Shown here one piece after another: positions 46,501-54,461 of a stretch of 64,000 nt of DNA (its first letter is position 1; every line of letters begins with the position of its first letter). Where the stretch lies: positions 248,001-312,000 of the forward strand of contig OY781463.1 of assembly GCA_963676725.1 (NCBI GenBank), read 5' to 3'. The DNA comes from G963662905 sp963676725. Its GTDB lineage: Bacteria > Bacteroidota > Bacteroidia > Bacteroidales > WRLA01. Position numbers and translations under genes: made by a program. The notes under the pieces are model-generated. The model was not told the DNA's origin. It searched no databases and saw only the letters and a list, made by a program, of their open reading frames with translations.

Positions 46501-47256
46501 ATTGAAAATCCTGATGGCGATATTGGCTGGGCTCCTTTCGAATTTGAGGATGGAAACCATAGCATGTTTATGAATTTCTTTGACTATAAAAAATTGCATG
46601 CTCGTGATTTTCTGATTTCACCGCCATTAAACCTTAGCGACCATAGTACTGCATTACTCAATATTGATTATGCTTATACAAATAAGCTCTCTCTCTATGA
46701 TTCCTTAATTATTAGCGCTTCAGCAGATTGTGGCGACACCTATACGCGTATTTTTGCTTCAGCAGAAAATGGCAGTGGTAATTTTGCTACGGCTGAGCCA
46801 AGCTCTGTAAATTTTGTTCCTCAATCGATAGATGATTGGTGTGGTCAGGCTTATGGCGCAAACTGCATCGCTCTCGATATCTCGCAATATGCCGGTCAGG
46901 CAAATGTGCTTCTGCGCTTTGAAACCTATAATTTCTTTGGAAACAATCTCTACATTGATAATGTGATGGTAACCAATGATATAACTTCAATAAATGTCCG
47001 CAATGAAACTTATTCAGGACTACAGATTTCCCCAAATCCGGCAATGAATAACATTAAAATTAGCGGCCAATTTAAAAGCGGCAATGCACGCATTTCACTT
47101 ATTGATGCTACAGGAAAAACAGTATTGAGCGAAAGCAGATCTTTGGAAAGTGGATCGCCTGTTTCTCTTGATATCAGTCAAATGCCTGCGGGTATGTATC
47201 TTTTGAGGATGCTTACAGAGCAGGATGTTTATAGCGAAACCTTAATTATAAAATAA
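43600..47256 (+). CDS. Large T9SS-secreted Asp-box/PKD protein
   Basis: The 1218-residue product starts at ATG 43600 with a signal peptide (FGIFTMLGLMALLLNTNTLVAQ). Residues about 100-760 form propeller(s) of the VPS10/sortilin-like type with at least seven Asp boxes: MTDQGGNNW, SIDGGENW, TEDGGMSW, TDDEGQSW, STDYGVTF, SQDGGQSW and SNDRGNNW. Two PKD domains follow (PTSFQWTFEGGEP; PQSWQWSFTPYD), then a jelly-roll-like domain (LPFEEDFEAA ... LLRFETYNFFGNNLYIDNVMV). The last domain is a type A T9SS sorting domain (ISPNPAMNNIKISG, MPAGMYLLRM). It is cotranscribed with the peptidase gene 7 nt downstream. It may bind glycans or proteins; no catalytic residues can be assigned. Confidence 0.88.
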   Translation: MRKFGIFTMLGLMALLLNTNTLVAQDKKDLADYPYWIEMMQDESVNFYDVQHAFEVYWENRPITKGCGWKPFKRWEYRMQMGRINPDGSRKDPTRILKAYNQFTKNTRMARSGNWECLGPYNLPGNGRSYQGLGRINAIAFHPTDPDVIFIGAPAGGIWMTDQGGNNWVNLADDLPTLGVSSIIVDYTNPQIIYIGTGDRDAGDAEGMGVFKSIDGGENWIQQITMPAATVGAMVQHKTDPLKIFAATSSGIYGTEDGGMSWAYQQSGNFKQIVASPDNPSIMYATTSGSFYRTDDEGQSWTRTTEGLSSGSRGVIAVTAANPAVVYFMQSNSANGFKAIYRSTDYGVTFVMQADSPNILEWSCSGGSSGGQGWYDLSLEADPADEFAVYAGGVNVWMSQDGGQSWDIKAHWAGDCNEPTVHADQHIFQFSPVDGNLYIGNDGGIYKTSPEAESFDLLTNGLAISQVYKIGQSQTDKDMIINGYQDNGTSTYTGTPFWKAVLGGDGMECLVDWQDDTYSYGTIYYGSISRLRNNNYDGQIGGQGTGGITESGAWVTPFTLHEGDPKILFGGYKNIWRTNNCRANYVSWTKISENLSGSDENMKVIEHSPADFDLFFAIRGDGKVFRSENINADVPEWTNITSMLPGNNSPSDIECHAYLPDVVYLSQAGRIYQSNDRGNNWEDISENLPDVNYTSIAFYKNSIDGIYVSSNIGVFYRDFYLNEWVYFSDGLPIDASVNEVEIYTEENNSAADVIRAGTYGRGTWTSPTYHYQPIANFISLGETTIPQGGEVAFADRSGGIPTSFQWTFEGGEPAVSTQRNPVVTYPEEGVFKVTLSVSNEEGADTKVIEDMVIVSSSILPAAGFYSDDRFGCSQQPVHLFDTSLYAPQSWQWSFTPYDVSYVEGTSANSQNPVVIFNSPVNYSVSLEVTNMNGTNEVTAEDYIQLGGLRLPFEEDFEAAAGEGYQWAIENPDGDIGWAPFEFEDGNHSMFMNFFDYKKLHARDFLISPPLNLSDHSTALLNIDYAYTNKLSLYDSLIISASADCGDTYTRIFASAENGSGNFATAEPSSVNFVPQSIDDWCGQAYGANCIALDISQYAGQANVLLRFETYNFFGNNLYIDNVMVTNDITSINVRNETYSGLQISPNPAMNNIKISGQFKSGNARISLIDATGKTVLSESRSLESGSPVSLDISQMPAGMYLLRMLTEQDVYSETLIIK

Positions 47257-47263
47257 TAGCAGA

Positions 47264-50200
47264 ATGAAAACCACCCCAATTTTTTCAATTTTCTTGATGA
47301 TGGCCTTATTTATTACAGGCCTGAATGCTCAAATTGTCCCTCCCGAAAAGGCGAAAAATATAGCGCAAAACCTTTATATGGAGCGTGCGCTTTCTTTGGA
47401 GGGAAATGCATCAAAAACGATGCAGGCAGAGCTACTTGCACCAATAGTTGTCAAAGAAAATAATGATGCTGCGATCTACATTTTTAATGAGGCATCAGGA
47501 AATGGTTTTGTAATTATGAGTGCGGAGCAACAGGCATACCCTGTTCTTGCATATAGTTTTGAAGGTCGCTTTGATTTGAATAATAGTTTTCCGGCTATGG
47601 ACGAATGGATGGAAGATTATAAAAACCAGATTGCTGCAATTCGTGCCAATGGCTATGCTGCTGATCAGCAAATAAAAGAGGCTTGGCAACGCTACGAAAA
47701 GCCACAGCGTTCAGCAGTGCGTTCTGTTGATTATCTAGTGACTTCAGTCTGGGATCAGGATTGCTTTTATAATGAGCTGTGTCCGGTGGATGCTACTGGG
47801 GCTTGTGGCCATGCACGCGTTGGTTGTGTGGCTGTGGCGATGGCTCAAATTATGCGATACCATCAGTATCCGTCGCAAGGCACCGGAAGCCATAGTTATA
47901 CTTCGTCTTATGGTTTTTTAAGTGCCGATTTCGGGGCAGCTACATATGAATACAGCAATATGCCTGATTTTATCACTGATTATAATTATGAAGTAGCCGA
48001 ACTGGGCTATCACTGCGGCGTGAGTGTGGATATGGGTTATGGGCCGCAAGGTTCTGGTGCCTATAGTAGTGATGTAGAATATGCCTTGATTAATTATTTT
48101 GGTTATGATCCGGTTTCAACCCAATATCTTGATAAATACTCCTATACTGAGGAAGAATGGGAACAAATGATACGCGATGACCTCGATGCAGGCAGACCTC
48201 TGTATTATAGTGGTAGCGGTTCCGGTGGCCATGCTTTTGTATTGGATGGATATCAGGATGGAAGCCATTTTCATTTTAACTGGGGCTGGGGTGGATTGTA
48301 TAACGGTTATTTCTACCTAAGCAATCTGAATCCGGGCACGCATAACTATTCCAATAGCCAAGCTGCAATCATGGGGATTCAATCAGCAAATGTGCCTGAT
48401 GTCGATTTTCTTGTAAATCATACCGAAGTACTTACCGGACAAACAGTTGATTTTACAGATCTCTCAACAAGCAATCCAACTCAATGGCAATGGACTTTTG
48501 AAGGTGGTGCCCCGGCGTCATCATCAGAGAGAAACCCACAAAACATCCGCTATAATGCAACAGGAACCTATAAAGTGAGTCTAACAGTTTGGAATGCCCA
48601 AGGCGAATCCACAAAAGTGAAGAATAACTTTATTGAGGTTAGCGATGATGTGCTCCCGTCTGCTAACTTTTATGTAAATGATACAGTGGTTTATACTGAT
48701 TATACGAGCCTGACATTTAATAATAATTCTGCCAACGGAGCCGATAATTTCAAATGGACTTTCGAACCCTCATCCGTGAGTTTTGTCAGTGGAACTTCTT
48801 CGCAATCTGAAGAGCCTCGAGTTAAGTTTGAGGAAGCGACCGTTTATTCTGTTCGATTGATTGCCTCTAATGCAAATGGTTCTGATACCTGTACCAAAGA
48901 GCAATATATTTATGCCGGAGGCTTTCCTGTGCCTTTCTATGAGAATTTTGAATTAGGCGCTGTTTTTGGTGATAAATGGAGCATTGGCAATACAGATGGT
49001 AGCATCACATGGAATGGTTATTATAAATTATCTGGCAATGGCGATAGCCGTAAAGCTGCCTGGATGAATTTCTATGAATATACAGCAACAGGCGAGCGCG
49101 ACCAAATTATCAGTCCTGCCATCAATACCACAGGCCATCGTCAGTTGTTCCTAGATTTTGTACATGCTTATGCTACCTTCAATGAGACCCGCCGTGACTC
49201 CCTAATTATTAAGGTGTCAACCAATGCAGGGTCAAGCTGGACGAGGGTTGCTGCCTACGGGGAAGATGGTTCAGGCAATTTTGCAACGCATGACCCGATT
49301 GATTATAGCATTTTTGAACCATCCGTTGAATCGGATTATTGCAATAATGGATATGGAAGCCCATGTTATACTGTAGACTTAAGCCCGTGGTCAGGTTTGC
49401 CAAATGTAAAAATCATGTTTGAATCATGGAATGGTCACGGGAATAGCCTTTATGTAGATGATGTCCTTGTTCATGACCCCGGTGTTTATGCTGATTTTGA
49501 AGCCGGTGAAACCGAATTCTGCGAAACGGCAATAGTAGACTTTTTTGAACAATCGCGTGGCGAACCAACATCATACGCATGGACATTTGAAGGCGGAAGT
49601 CCGGCAACATCAGATGAGCAAAACCCTCAAGGGATTAGCTATGCTGCCCCGGGCTATTATAACGTGCAATTGATTGTAAGCAATGGGGAATATTCTGATA
49701 CGCTCATCAAAACAGAATTAATAAAAGTACGCACAGAACCACAACAACCGGCACAACCGAATGCTCCTGCTGAGGTTTGCCAGACCTCTTCAAATTCGTT
49801 TATCTCTGTTGTGCCCGTGCAATATGCCGTTTCCTATAATTGGGAAATTGATCCTATCAATGCGGGTGTAATTTCCGGGAATGGAACATTTGCAGCAATA
49901 AATTGGAATGAGGAATATAGTGGTAATGCAGAACTTAAGGTTAGGGCTGTGAATAACTGTGGTCAAAGTGCATTTTCAGATGCTGCAATGATATTGATCC
50001 ATGAATCACCTCAGGTAAATGCAGGCGATGACCAAAGCATTCAAACGGGGGAAACTTGCCAGTTGAATGCATCGGCAAGTGGTGCCAGCGGATCTTATAG
50101 CTTCCATTGGGAACCTGCTGATTTGCTCGTAAATCCTGATGTTCAGCAAGCTGTAAGCCACCCATTAAGCCAATCTGCATGGTTTTGGGTTATTGCAACG

Positions 50201-50992
50201 GATGCCGACAATGCCTGTGTTTCTATTGCTGACTCCGTCTTTGTGATGGTGGAAGGCAGTGTTCTTTCCATTGATCCAACTGCTTCCCCTGAGGAGATTT
50301 GCTTCGGGCAAAACAGCCAACTGCACACAAATGCCGATGGAGGTTCGGGAGTATATACATACCAATGGTCTTCCAATCCTACCGGTTTTGAAAGTTTGGA
50401 AGCGCAGCCTATTGTAAGTCCCATTGAGAATACATGGTATCAGGTTTCTGTAAGTGATGGAGTGGAAACTATTATAGACTCTGTATTTATTGAGGTGCAC
50501 GCACTTCCGGAGCCTGATCTTGGTGCTGATGTGAACCTTTGTGAAAATGAAACAATTACCCTTGATGGGGGAGAAGGATACTTGAGTTATCTATGGTCAA
50601 ATGGTTCAACAGAGCGCTATCTGGAGCTTACATTTAACGAATATGGTTATGGCTCTCATGATATTTGGCTTGAATTAACCAATGAAAACAATTGCAGTGC
50701 ACGTGATAGTGTTCTGGTGAGTTTTGATGTATGCAGTGCTATTGAGGAGGTGAATGCTTCTCAGATTGAGCTCTTTCCAAATCCTTCCGAGGGTGTGCTG
50801 AATATTGTTTTCCCTTTTAATGATGCTTGTGTATTAAGCATTTATTCGGCAGACGGACGTTTACTGCAGAATATAGAGGATCAAAAGGGACAGCAAATTG
50901 TCTTAAATACAACAGACTGGCCTTCAGGATTATATTTTGTACGTATACTGCATAATAATACAATTCTGAATAAGCGATTTATCATAAAATAG
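47264..50992 (+). CDS. T9SS-secreted C10 (streptopain-like) cysteine peptidase with PKD domains
   Basis: The 1242-residue product has a signal peptide (1-23) and an inhibitory Spi-type prodomain (about 24-140; GFVIMSAEQQAYPVLAYS). The C10 peptidase domain spans about 150-375, with catalytic C188 in ARVGCVAVAMAQIMRYH and H323 in GSGGHAFVLDGY, then FNWGWGG. PKD-type domains follow near 385-465 (PTQWQWTFEGGAP), 475-550 and 745-825 (PTSYAWTFEGGSP), a jelly-roll-like domain near 555-740, Ig-like domains with Cys pairs, and a T9SS sorting domain (LFPNPSEGVLNIVF, LYFVRILHNNTILNKRFIIK). It is made as a zymogen that is probably activated outside the cell. Overall similar in build to interpain/Spi relatives of Bacteroidia. 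The gene ends before a strong terminator. Confidence 0.93.
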   Translation: MKTTPIFSIFLMMALFITGLNAQIVPPEKAKNIAQNLYMERALSLEGNASKTMQAELLAPIVVKENNDAAIYIFNEASGNGFVIMSAEQQAYPVLAYSFEGRFDLNNSFPAMDEWMEDYKNQIAAIRANGYAADQQIKEAWQRYEKPQRSAVRSVDYLVTSVWDQDCFYNELCPVDATGACGHARVGCVAVAMAQIMRYHQYPSQGTGSHSYTSSYGFLSADFGAATYEYSNMPDFITDYNYEVAELGYHCGVSVDMGYGPQGSGAYSSDVEYALINYFGYDPVSTQYLDKYSYTEEEWEQMIRDDLDAGRPLYYSGSGSGGHAFVLDGYQDGSHFHFNWGWGGLYNGYFYLSNLNPGTHNYSNSQAAIMGIQSANVPDVDFLVNHTEVLTGQTVDFTDLSTSNPTQWQWTFEGGAPASSSERNPQNIRYNATGTYKVSLTVWNAQGESTKVKNNFIEVSDDVLPSANFYVNDTVVYTDYTSLTFNNNSANGADNFKWTFEPSSVSFVSGTSSQSEEPRVKFEEATVYSVRLIASNANGSDTCTKEQYIYAGGFPVPFYENFELGAVFGDKWSIGNTDGSITWNGYYKLSGNGDSRKAAWMNFYEYTATGERDQIISPAINTTGHRQLFLDFVHAYATFNETRRDSLIIKVSTNAGSSWTRVAAYGEDGSGNFATHDPIDYSIFEPSVESDYCNNGYGSPCYTVDLSPWSGLPNVKIMFESWNGHGNSLYVDDVLVHDPGVYADFEAGETEFCETAIVDFFEQSRGEPTSYAWTFEGGSPATSDEQNPQGISYAAPGYYNVQLIVSNGEYSDTLIKTELIKVRTEPQQPAQPNAPAEVCQTSSNSFISVVPVQYAVSYNWEIDPINAGVISGNGTFAAINWNEEYSGNAELKVRAVNNCGQSAFSDAAMILIHESPQVNAGDDQSIQTGETCQLNASASGASGSYSFHWEPADLLVNPDVQQAVSHPLSQSAWFWVIATDADNACVSIADSVFVMVEGSVLSIDPTASPEEICFGQNSQLHTNADGGSGVYTYQWSSNPTGFESLEAQPIVSPIENTWYQVSVSDGVETIIDSVFIEVHALPEPDLGADVNLCENETITLDGGEGYLSYLWSNGSTERYLELTFNEYGYGSHDIWLELTNENNCSARDSVLVSFDVCSAIEEVNASQIELFPNPSEGVLNIVFPFNDACVLSIYSADGRLLQNIEDQKGQQIVLNTTDWPSGLYFVRILHNNTILNKRFIIK

Positions 50993-51015
50993 GCAATTTA
51001 CTATTTGCTTTAGAG

Positions 51016-51067
51016 AAGCCGAAAAAAGTTTCATTGATCAATCATGGGGCTTTTTCGGCTTTTTTTA
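51016..51067 (+). terminator. Intrinsic terminator of the T9SS cargo operon
   Basis: aagccgaaaaa (51016-51026) pairs with tttttcggctt (51051-51061), loop about 24 nt, followed by a run of T. Confidence 0.85.
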
Positions 51068-51139
51068 TTTGAGGGTTCAAATAAATTTGTGCTATTGTTT
51101 TTTTAGTAAAGGAGCATTGTTTATTTTTAACCAAAAAAA

Positions 51140-52099
51140 TTGAATTTTATCCAAGAGGCTTTTGGTAAGGAAATCATCGGTTTAAGCTTTGCTGATGTGC
51201 AGGACTATTTTAAACAAAGAAGGATAGAGTCTGTGACTCTTGAGTTTAAGAGTGGCGAAGCACGTATAAATGATGTGGCCAAGGAAGCCTGTGGTTTATT
51301 GAATACCAAAGGAGGCCTGCTTATTGTTGGCAGTCCGCGGGAACAATATCCCATGAAAAAACAGGGCAGGGTCTTGCCTTATTGTCAGGGAGAACCAACG
51401 CCTTCTTTTTTCAAAGATGCAGCTTGGGTGCAGGAACGGATAGAGCAGCTTATCCGGCCAAAAACAGATTCCATTTCTGTGACCGAATTAAAATTTCCAG
51501 ATGATGGGAAGTTGTTTTTAATTGAAATTGAAGCAGCACCCAATCGCCCTTATCAGTTTGAAGATGGTCGTTTTTATTATCGGAATGGAAGCAGTTGTCG
51601 TCCCATGCCGCACGCAATGGTAAAGGAGGCTTTTGTTTCAAAAACCAACGCCCTCTTCAAATCTTCTGTGACACTGGATCAAAATAAGAACTTGCCTGCT
51701 AATCAGTTAACTATTGAGGTTTTTGTGAGGAATTTTTCATTAATTCCCTCCGAAAGCGTAAAAATGGAGTTCAGGTTTTTTCATATTGATTCCATTCATA
51801 GCATTGGAGCGCATGAAGTGATGTCTGATGGTATGAAAGGCTTTGAGATTTTTATTGAAGACCCAAAAGGTGTTTTTGATGAGATTGAACTAAAAAAGAA
51901 GTTTTTATTCACTCATTTTTTTCAGCCTTTTTGTTTTTCTTTTCGATTGTGGAGCGCAAATAGTCGGATGCATAAACATCGTTTTGTATATGATCCTGTA
52001 AACAGAAAATTTTTAAAACATTTTCGTTCCGGAGATCAAAAGGATTGTTCGGAAAAAGAGATGCTACTTTATTTAGGGGGACTCTTGAAGCTCCTATAA
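51140..52099 (+). CDS. AlbA_2/Schlafen-type putative nucleic-acid-binding protein
   Basis: This 319-residue soluble protein starts at TTG 51140; no ATG precedes the conserved domain. Residues about 25-165 match the AlbA_2 (divergent AAA-4, Schlafen-like) domain: VTLEFKSGEARINDVAKEACGLLNTKGGLLIVG, then IEIEAAPNRPYQFEDGRFYYRNGSSCRPM, with Glu in EFKS and the Gly-Gly turn. The C-terminal half (about 185-300) is beta-rich and unassigned. Domain members bind nucleic acid or act as RNases in some cases. It is a single gene, convergent with psd and overlapping its 3' end by 6 nt. Confidence 0.82.
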   Translation: MNFIQEAFGKEIIGLSFADVQDYFKQRRIESVTLEFKSGEARINDVAKEACGLLNTKGGLLIVGSPREQYPMKKQGRVLPYCQGEPTPSFFKDAAWVQERIEQLIRPKTDSISVTELKFPDDGKLFLIEIEAAPNRPYQFEDGRFYYRNGSSCRPMPHAMVKEAFVSKTNALFKSSVTLDQNKNLPANQLTIEVFVRNFSLIPSESVKMEFRFFHIDSIHSIGAHEVMSDGMKGFEIFIEDPKGVFDEIELKKKFLFTHFFQPFCFSFRLWSANSRMHKHRFVYDPVNRKFLKHFRSGDQKDCSEKEMLLYLGGLLKLL

Positions 52100-52750
52100 A
52101 CTCGCCAGAACACTTTGTGTCCCAACAACTTTATCGTTTAATTGTACATGAACCTTTGCATCAATCGGTATAAAATGATCGACCCGGGAACCAAATTTAA
52201 TAAAGCCCATTTGCTCTCCCTGAACAGCATTTGTTCCTTTTTTGGCATAACAAACAACACGACGAGCAACAAAACCAGCGATCTGACGCACCAATACTTG
52301 TTTGCTTTCGGGTGTTTTTATAACCACGGTTGTACGCTCATTAAGTGTGGAAGATTTGGGATGCCAGGCAACTAAAAATTTTCCGGGATGGTATTTAAAA
52401 TATTCTACGGTACCATTCACAGGATACCAATTTACATGAACATTATGAACGCTCATAAAGACAGAAATCAGTAGGCATTTTTGGTGAAGATATTCGTTTT
52501 CCTCAACTTCTTCAATTGCCACAACCGTTCCATCAGCTCCGCTAATAATTTTTGAGTTTTCGCTAATGGCTTTTCGTTCAGGTAATCTGAAAAAGCGTAC
52601 AATCAAACCAAAAGTAAGTGCAGCAAGCACATAAAGTGCATAATGCCAGTATGTTTGCTGAGGCGAAATGGCGTTAAGAATCGTTATTATAAGGAGAAAA
52701 ACAATGAGTGCAATAATTATGGTTCTATAGCCTTCTTTATGGATCGTCAT
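52094..52750 (-). CDS. psd: Phosphatidylserine decarboxylase proenzyme (short form)
   Basis: Starting at ATG 52750 (1 nt after the cdsA stop), the 218-residue protein has two membrane helices (TIIIALIVFLLIITILNAI; YALYVLAALTFGLIV). The catalytic domain contains SVFMSVHNVHVNWYPVNG and YHPGKFLVAWHPK. The self-cleavage motif is FGSR in MGFIKFGSRVD, where the Ser becomes the pyruvoyl group. An earlier in-frame start at 52837 lies inside cdsA and is unlikely. It makes phosphatidylethanolamine from phosphatidylserine at the inner membrane. It follows cdsA in the phospholipid pathway. Confidence 0.95.
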   Translation of the reverse strand: MTIHKEGYRTIIIALIVFLLIITILNAISPQQTYWHYALYVLAALTFGLIVRFFRLPERKAISENSKIISGADGTVVAIEEVEENEYLHQKCLLISVFMSVHNVHVNWYPVNGTVEYFKYHPGKFLVAWHPKSSTLNERTTVVIKTPESKQVLVRQIAGFVARRVVCYAKKGTNAVQGEQMGFIKFGSRVDHFIPIDAKVHVQLNDKVVGTQSVLASL

Positions 52751-52751
52751 T

Positions 52752-53582
52752 CTATAAAGCATTAATAATAAGAAAATATGCAAGCAAAGCCGGAGCGGCA
52801 AAAAAGACAGCATCAAAGCGGTCGAGTAATCCTCCATGACCTGGAAGCATTGTCCCTGAATCTTTAATATTCATCTGTCGTTTTATCCATGATTCGCTTA
52901 GGTCGCCAAAAGTACCGAAAATTCCTGTAATAACTGCCATCAGAATCCATTCGAGGCAAGTCAAAAGAGGAAAGAATAAAGAAAGAATATATGCAGCACC
53001 CATCGAAAAAAGCATCCCGCCAATAAATCCTTCCCAGCTTTTTTTGGGGGAAAGGGATGGGAATAATCGGTGCTTCCCAATAAGGACTCCACTTACGTAA
53101 GCCATTGAATCATATGTCCATAAAACAATAAAAAAACCTAAAAGTAATTCGCTCCCTGAATTTCTTATATTTCCTGAAACCAAGTAACTAAGCATGATAA
53201 AGGGGGCAACAACATATAGGAGGGCGAAAAATTCCTGAGATATTGCTGCAATAAAATTGCGGTCGCGCCGATACAATTCTGAGATTATTATGGCAAGAAA
53301 GGTTAGAGGGATTATTGCTAAAAATGCTGTAGGAATAATCATTGGCATAATGAAATGCAAGGAACTGACAAGAAAAATCAAACTTCCGGAAGCAGGAATT
53401 AATAAGCTGCGCAGATGGATGTCTTTATTTGCACGGTTCAGTAATTCAAGTAATTCCTTGATGCAAAAATAGCAAAGGGTGGAAAATAGTAAGACATACA
53501 ATATTGGTTCCCAAATAATTGAGAGTACAATAGATAAAGTGAAAATAATTCCTGTAATGCTTCTCAGCAAAAAATTACTCAC
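52752..53582 (-). CDS. cdsA: Phosphatidate cytidylyltransferase (CDP-diacylglycerol synthase)
   Basis: The 276-residue inner-membrane enzyme has about seven or eight helices. The family signature is at the C-terminus: SLSPKKSWEGFIGGMLF, then TFGDLSESWIKRQMNIKDSGTMLPGHGGLLDRFDA, which contains the metal-binding Asp residues. It makes CDP-diacylglycerol, the precursor of phosphatidylserine used by Psd. It overlaps the upstream DUF2007 gene by 8 nt. Confidence 0.96.
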   Translation of the reverse strand: MSNFLLRSITGIIFTLSIVLSIIWEPILYVLLFSTLCYFCIKELLELLNRANKDIHLRSLLIPASGSLIFLVSSLHFIMPMIIPTAFLAIIPLTFLAIIISELYRRDRNFIAAISQEFFALLYVVAPFIMLSYLVSGNIRNSGSELLLGFFIVLWTYDSMAYVSGVLIGKHRLFPSLSPKKSWEGFIGGMLFSMGAAYILSLFFPLLTCLEWILMAVITGIFGTFGDLSESWIKRQMNIKDSGTMLPGHGGLLDRFDAVFFAAPALLAYFLIINAL

Positions 53583-53778
53583 CGCGCTGATTGATTATTT
53601 CCACTGCTTTTTCGGAATCTTTTTTTGAAACATAAAGCTCCACTTCCCCAATCAGGAATTCAGTATCCCTCTTATTGATAATAGTAGCTTCAATGCCGTT
53701 TTCAAACAACATTCCCTTTACTAATTCAGCATCGTACAATTTACCGGCTGAATATACTTTTATGAAGTCTTCGCTCAT
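53575..53778 (-). CDS. DUF2007 small protein
   Basis: A 67-residue protein with the DUF2007 pattern (FIKVYSAGKLYDAELVKGML, then an ENGIEATIINKRDTEF strand-turn and GEVELYVSKKDSEKAVEII). It is called a putative signal-transducing protein in databases, but the function is unknown. It has an ACT-like or ferredoxin-like fold. It lies 31 nt after the LUD gene and overlaps cdsA. Confidence 0.85.
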   Translation of the reverse strand: MSEDFIKVYSAGKLYDAELVKGMLFENGIEATIINKRDTEFLIGEVELYVSKKDSEKAVEIINQRGE

Positions 53779-53809
53779 GATTTTAAATTTTGAGTAAAAG
53801 ATACAAAAA

Positions 53810-54451
53810 TTATGCTTTATCTACAAATAAAACATACAAATTTTTTGGGCCATGTGCGCCCAATACGAGGGTTTTTTCAATATCAGCAGTCCTGCTCGGA
53901 CCTGAAATCACCGTGATTAGTGAAGGTAGATTGTCCAAATATTTTTCATGAACAGCTTTAATTGCTTGATTCAATTCGTTAACTATCTGGTTTGAATATG
54001 CTATAACGATGTGATTTTCAGCATAAGAGTAGGCTCTCCTGCTTTTTATCTGCGCCGAGCTTACCAAGATAGCACCAAATCGGGCAATAAGATATTCACA
54101 GTTTGTAATGGCTGTTGAGAGGTTTTTCATATCTGAAGGAGCCAACATACACGGAACCTCAGAATTATCTAACCACTCCCTAATTTGTGGTTCAAAAGTG
54201 AAGACACCTTCCATTTTTTTCTCTTTGAGGAGATGTGCCAATGTTGTTTTCAGCTCTTCTTCATCGGCACAATAGATAAATTGACCGGCAATTCGACTGA
54301 ATTCTTTTGCAAACTCTATGTCCGCTTCCTCTTCAAATGGCTGAAAAACATTGCTGTCTGTATCAATATCATAGGATACGCTGTCTTCTTTATCAAGAAG
54401 TGCATTCCGAATGCTTTTTAAGACGCGTTCTCTGGAAGTGGTATCTTGCAT
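53810..54451 (-). CDS. LUD domain protein (LutC/YkgG family)
   Basis: This 213-residue soluble protein has the LUD-domain features: RERVLKSIRNALL at the N-terminus, CEYLIARFGAILVSSAQ (the TGTI/GSIL-like region) and LITVISGPSRTADIEKTLVLGAHGPKNLYV at the C-terminus. LutC takes part in lactate oxidation with LutA and LutB, which are not present here. In Bacteroidota this gene usually sits next to ftsH, as it does here (10 nt after), so a lactate role is doubtful. Confidence 0.92.
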   Translation of the reverse strand: MQDTTSRERVLKSIRNALLDKEDSVSYDIDTDSNVFQPFEEEADIEFAKEFSRIAGQFIYCADEEELKTTLAHLLKEKKMEGVFTFEPQIREWLDNSEVPCMLAPSDMKNLSTAITNCEYLIARFGAILVSSAQIKSRRAYSYAENHIVIAYSNQIVNELNQAIKAVHEKYLDNLPSLITVISGPSRTADIEKTLVLGAHGPKNLYVLFVDKA

Positions 54452-54461
54452 GCTTTAAGTT

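Noticed and set aside
53810..54451. Part of a lactate-utilisation operon (lutABC)
   Set aside because: No lutA or lutB is adjacent; the LUD gene sits in the ftsH block as in other Bacteroidota.
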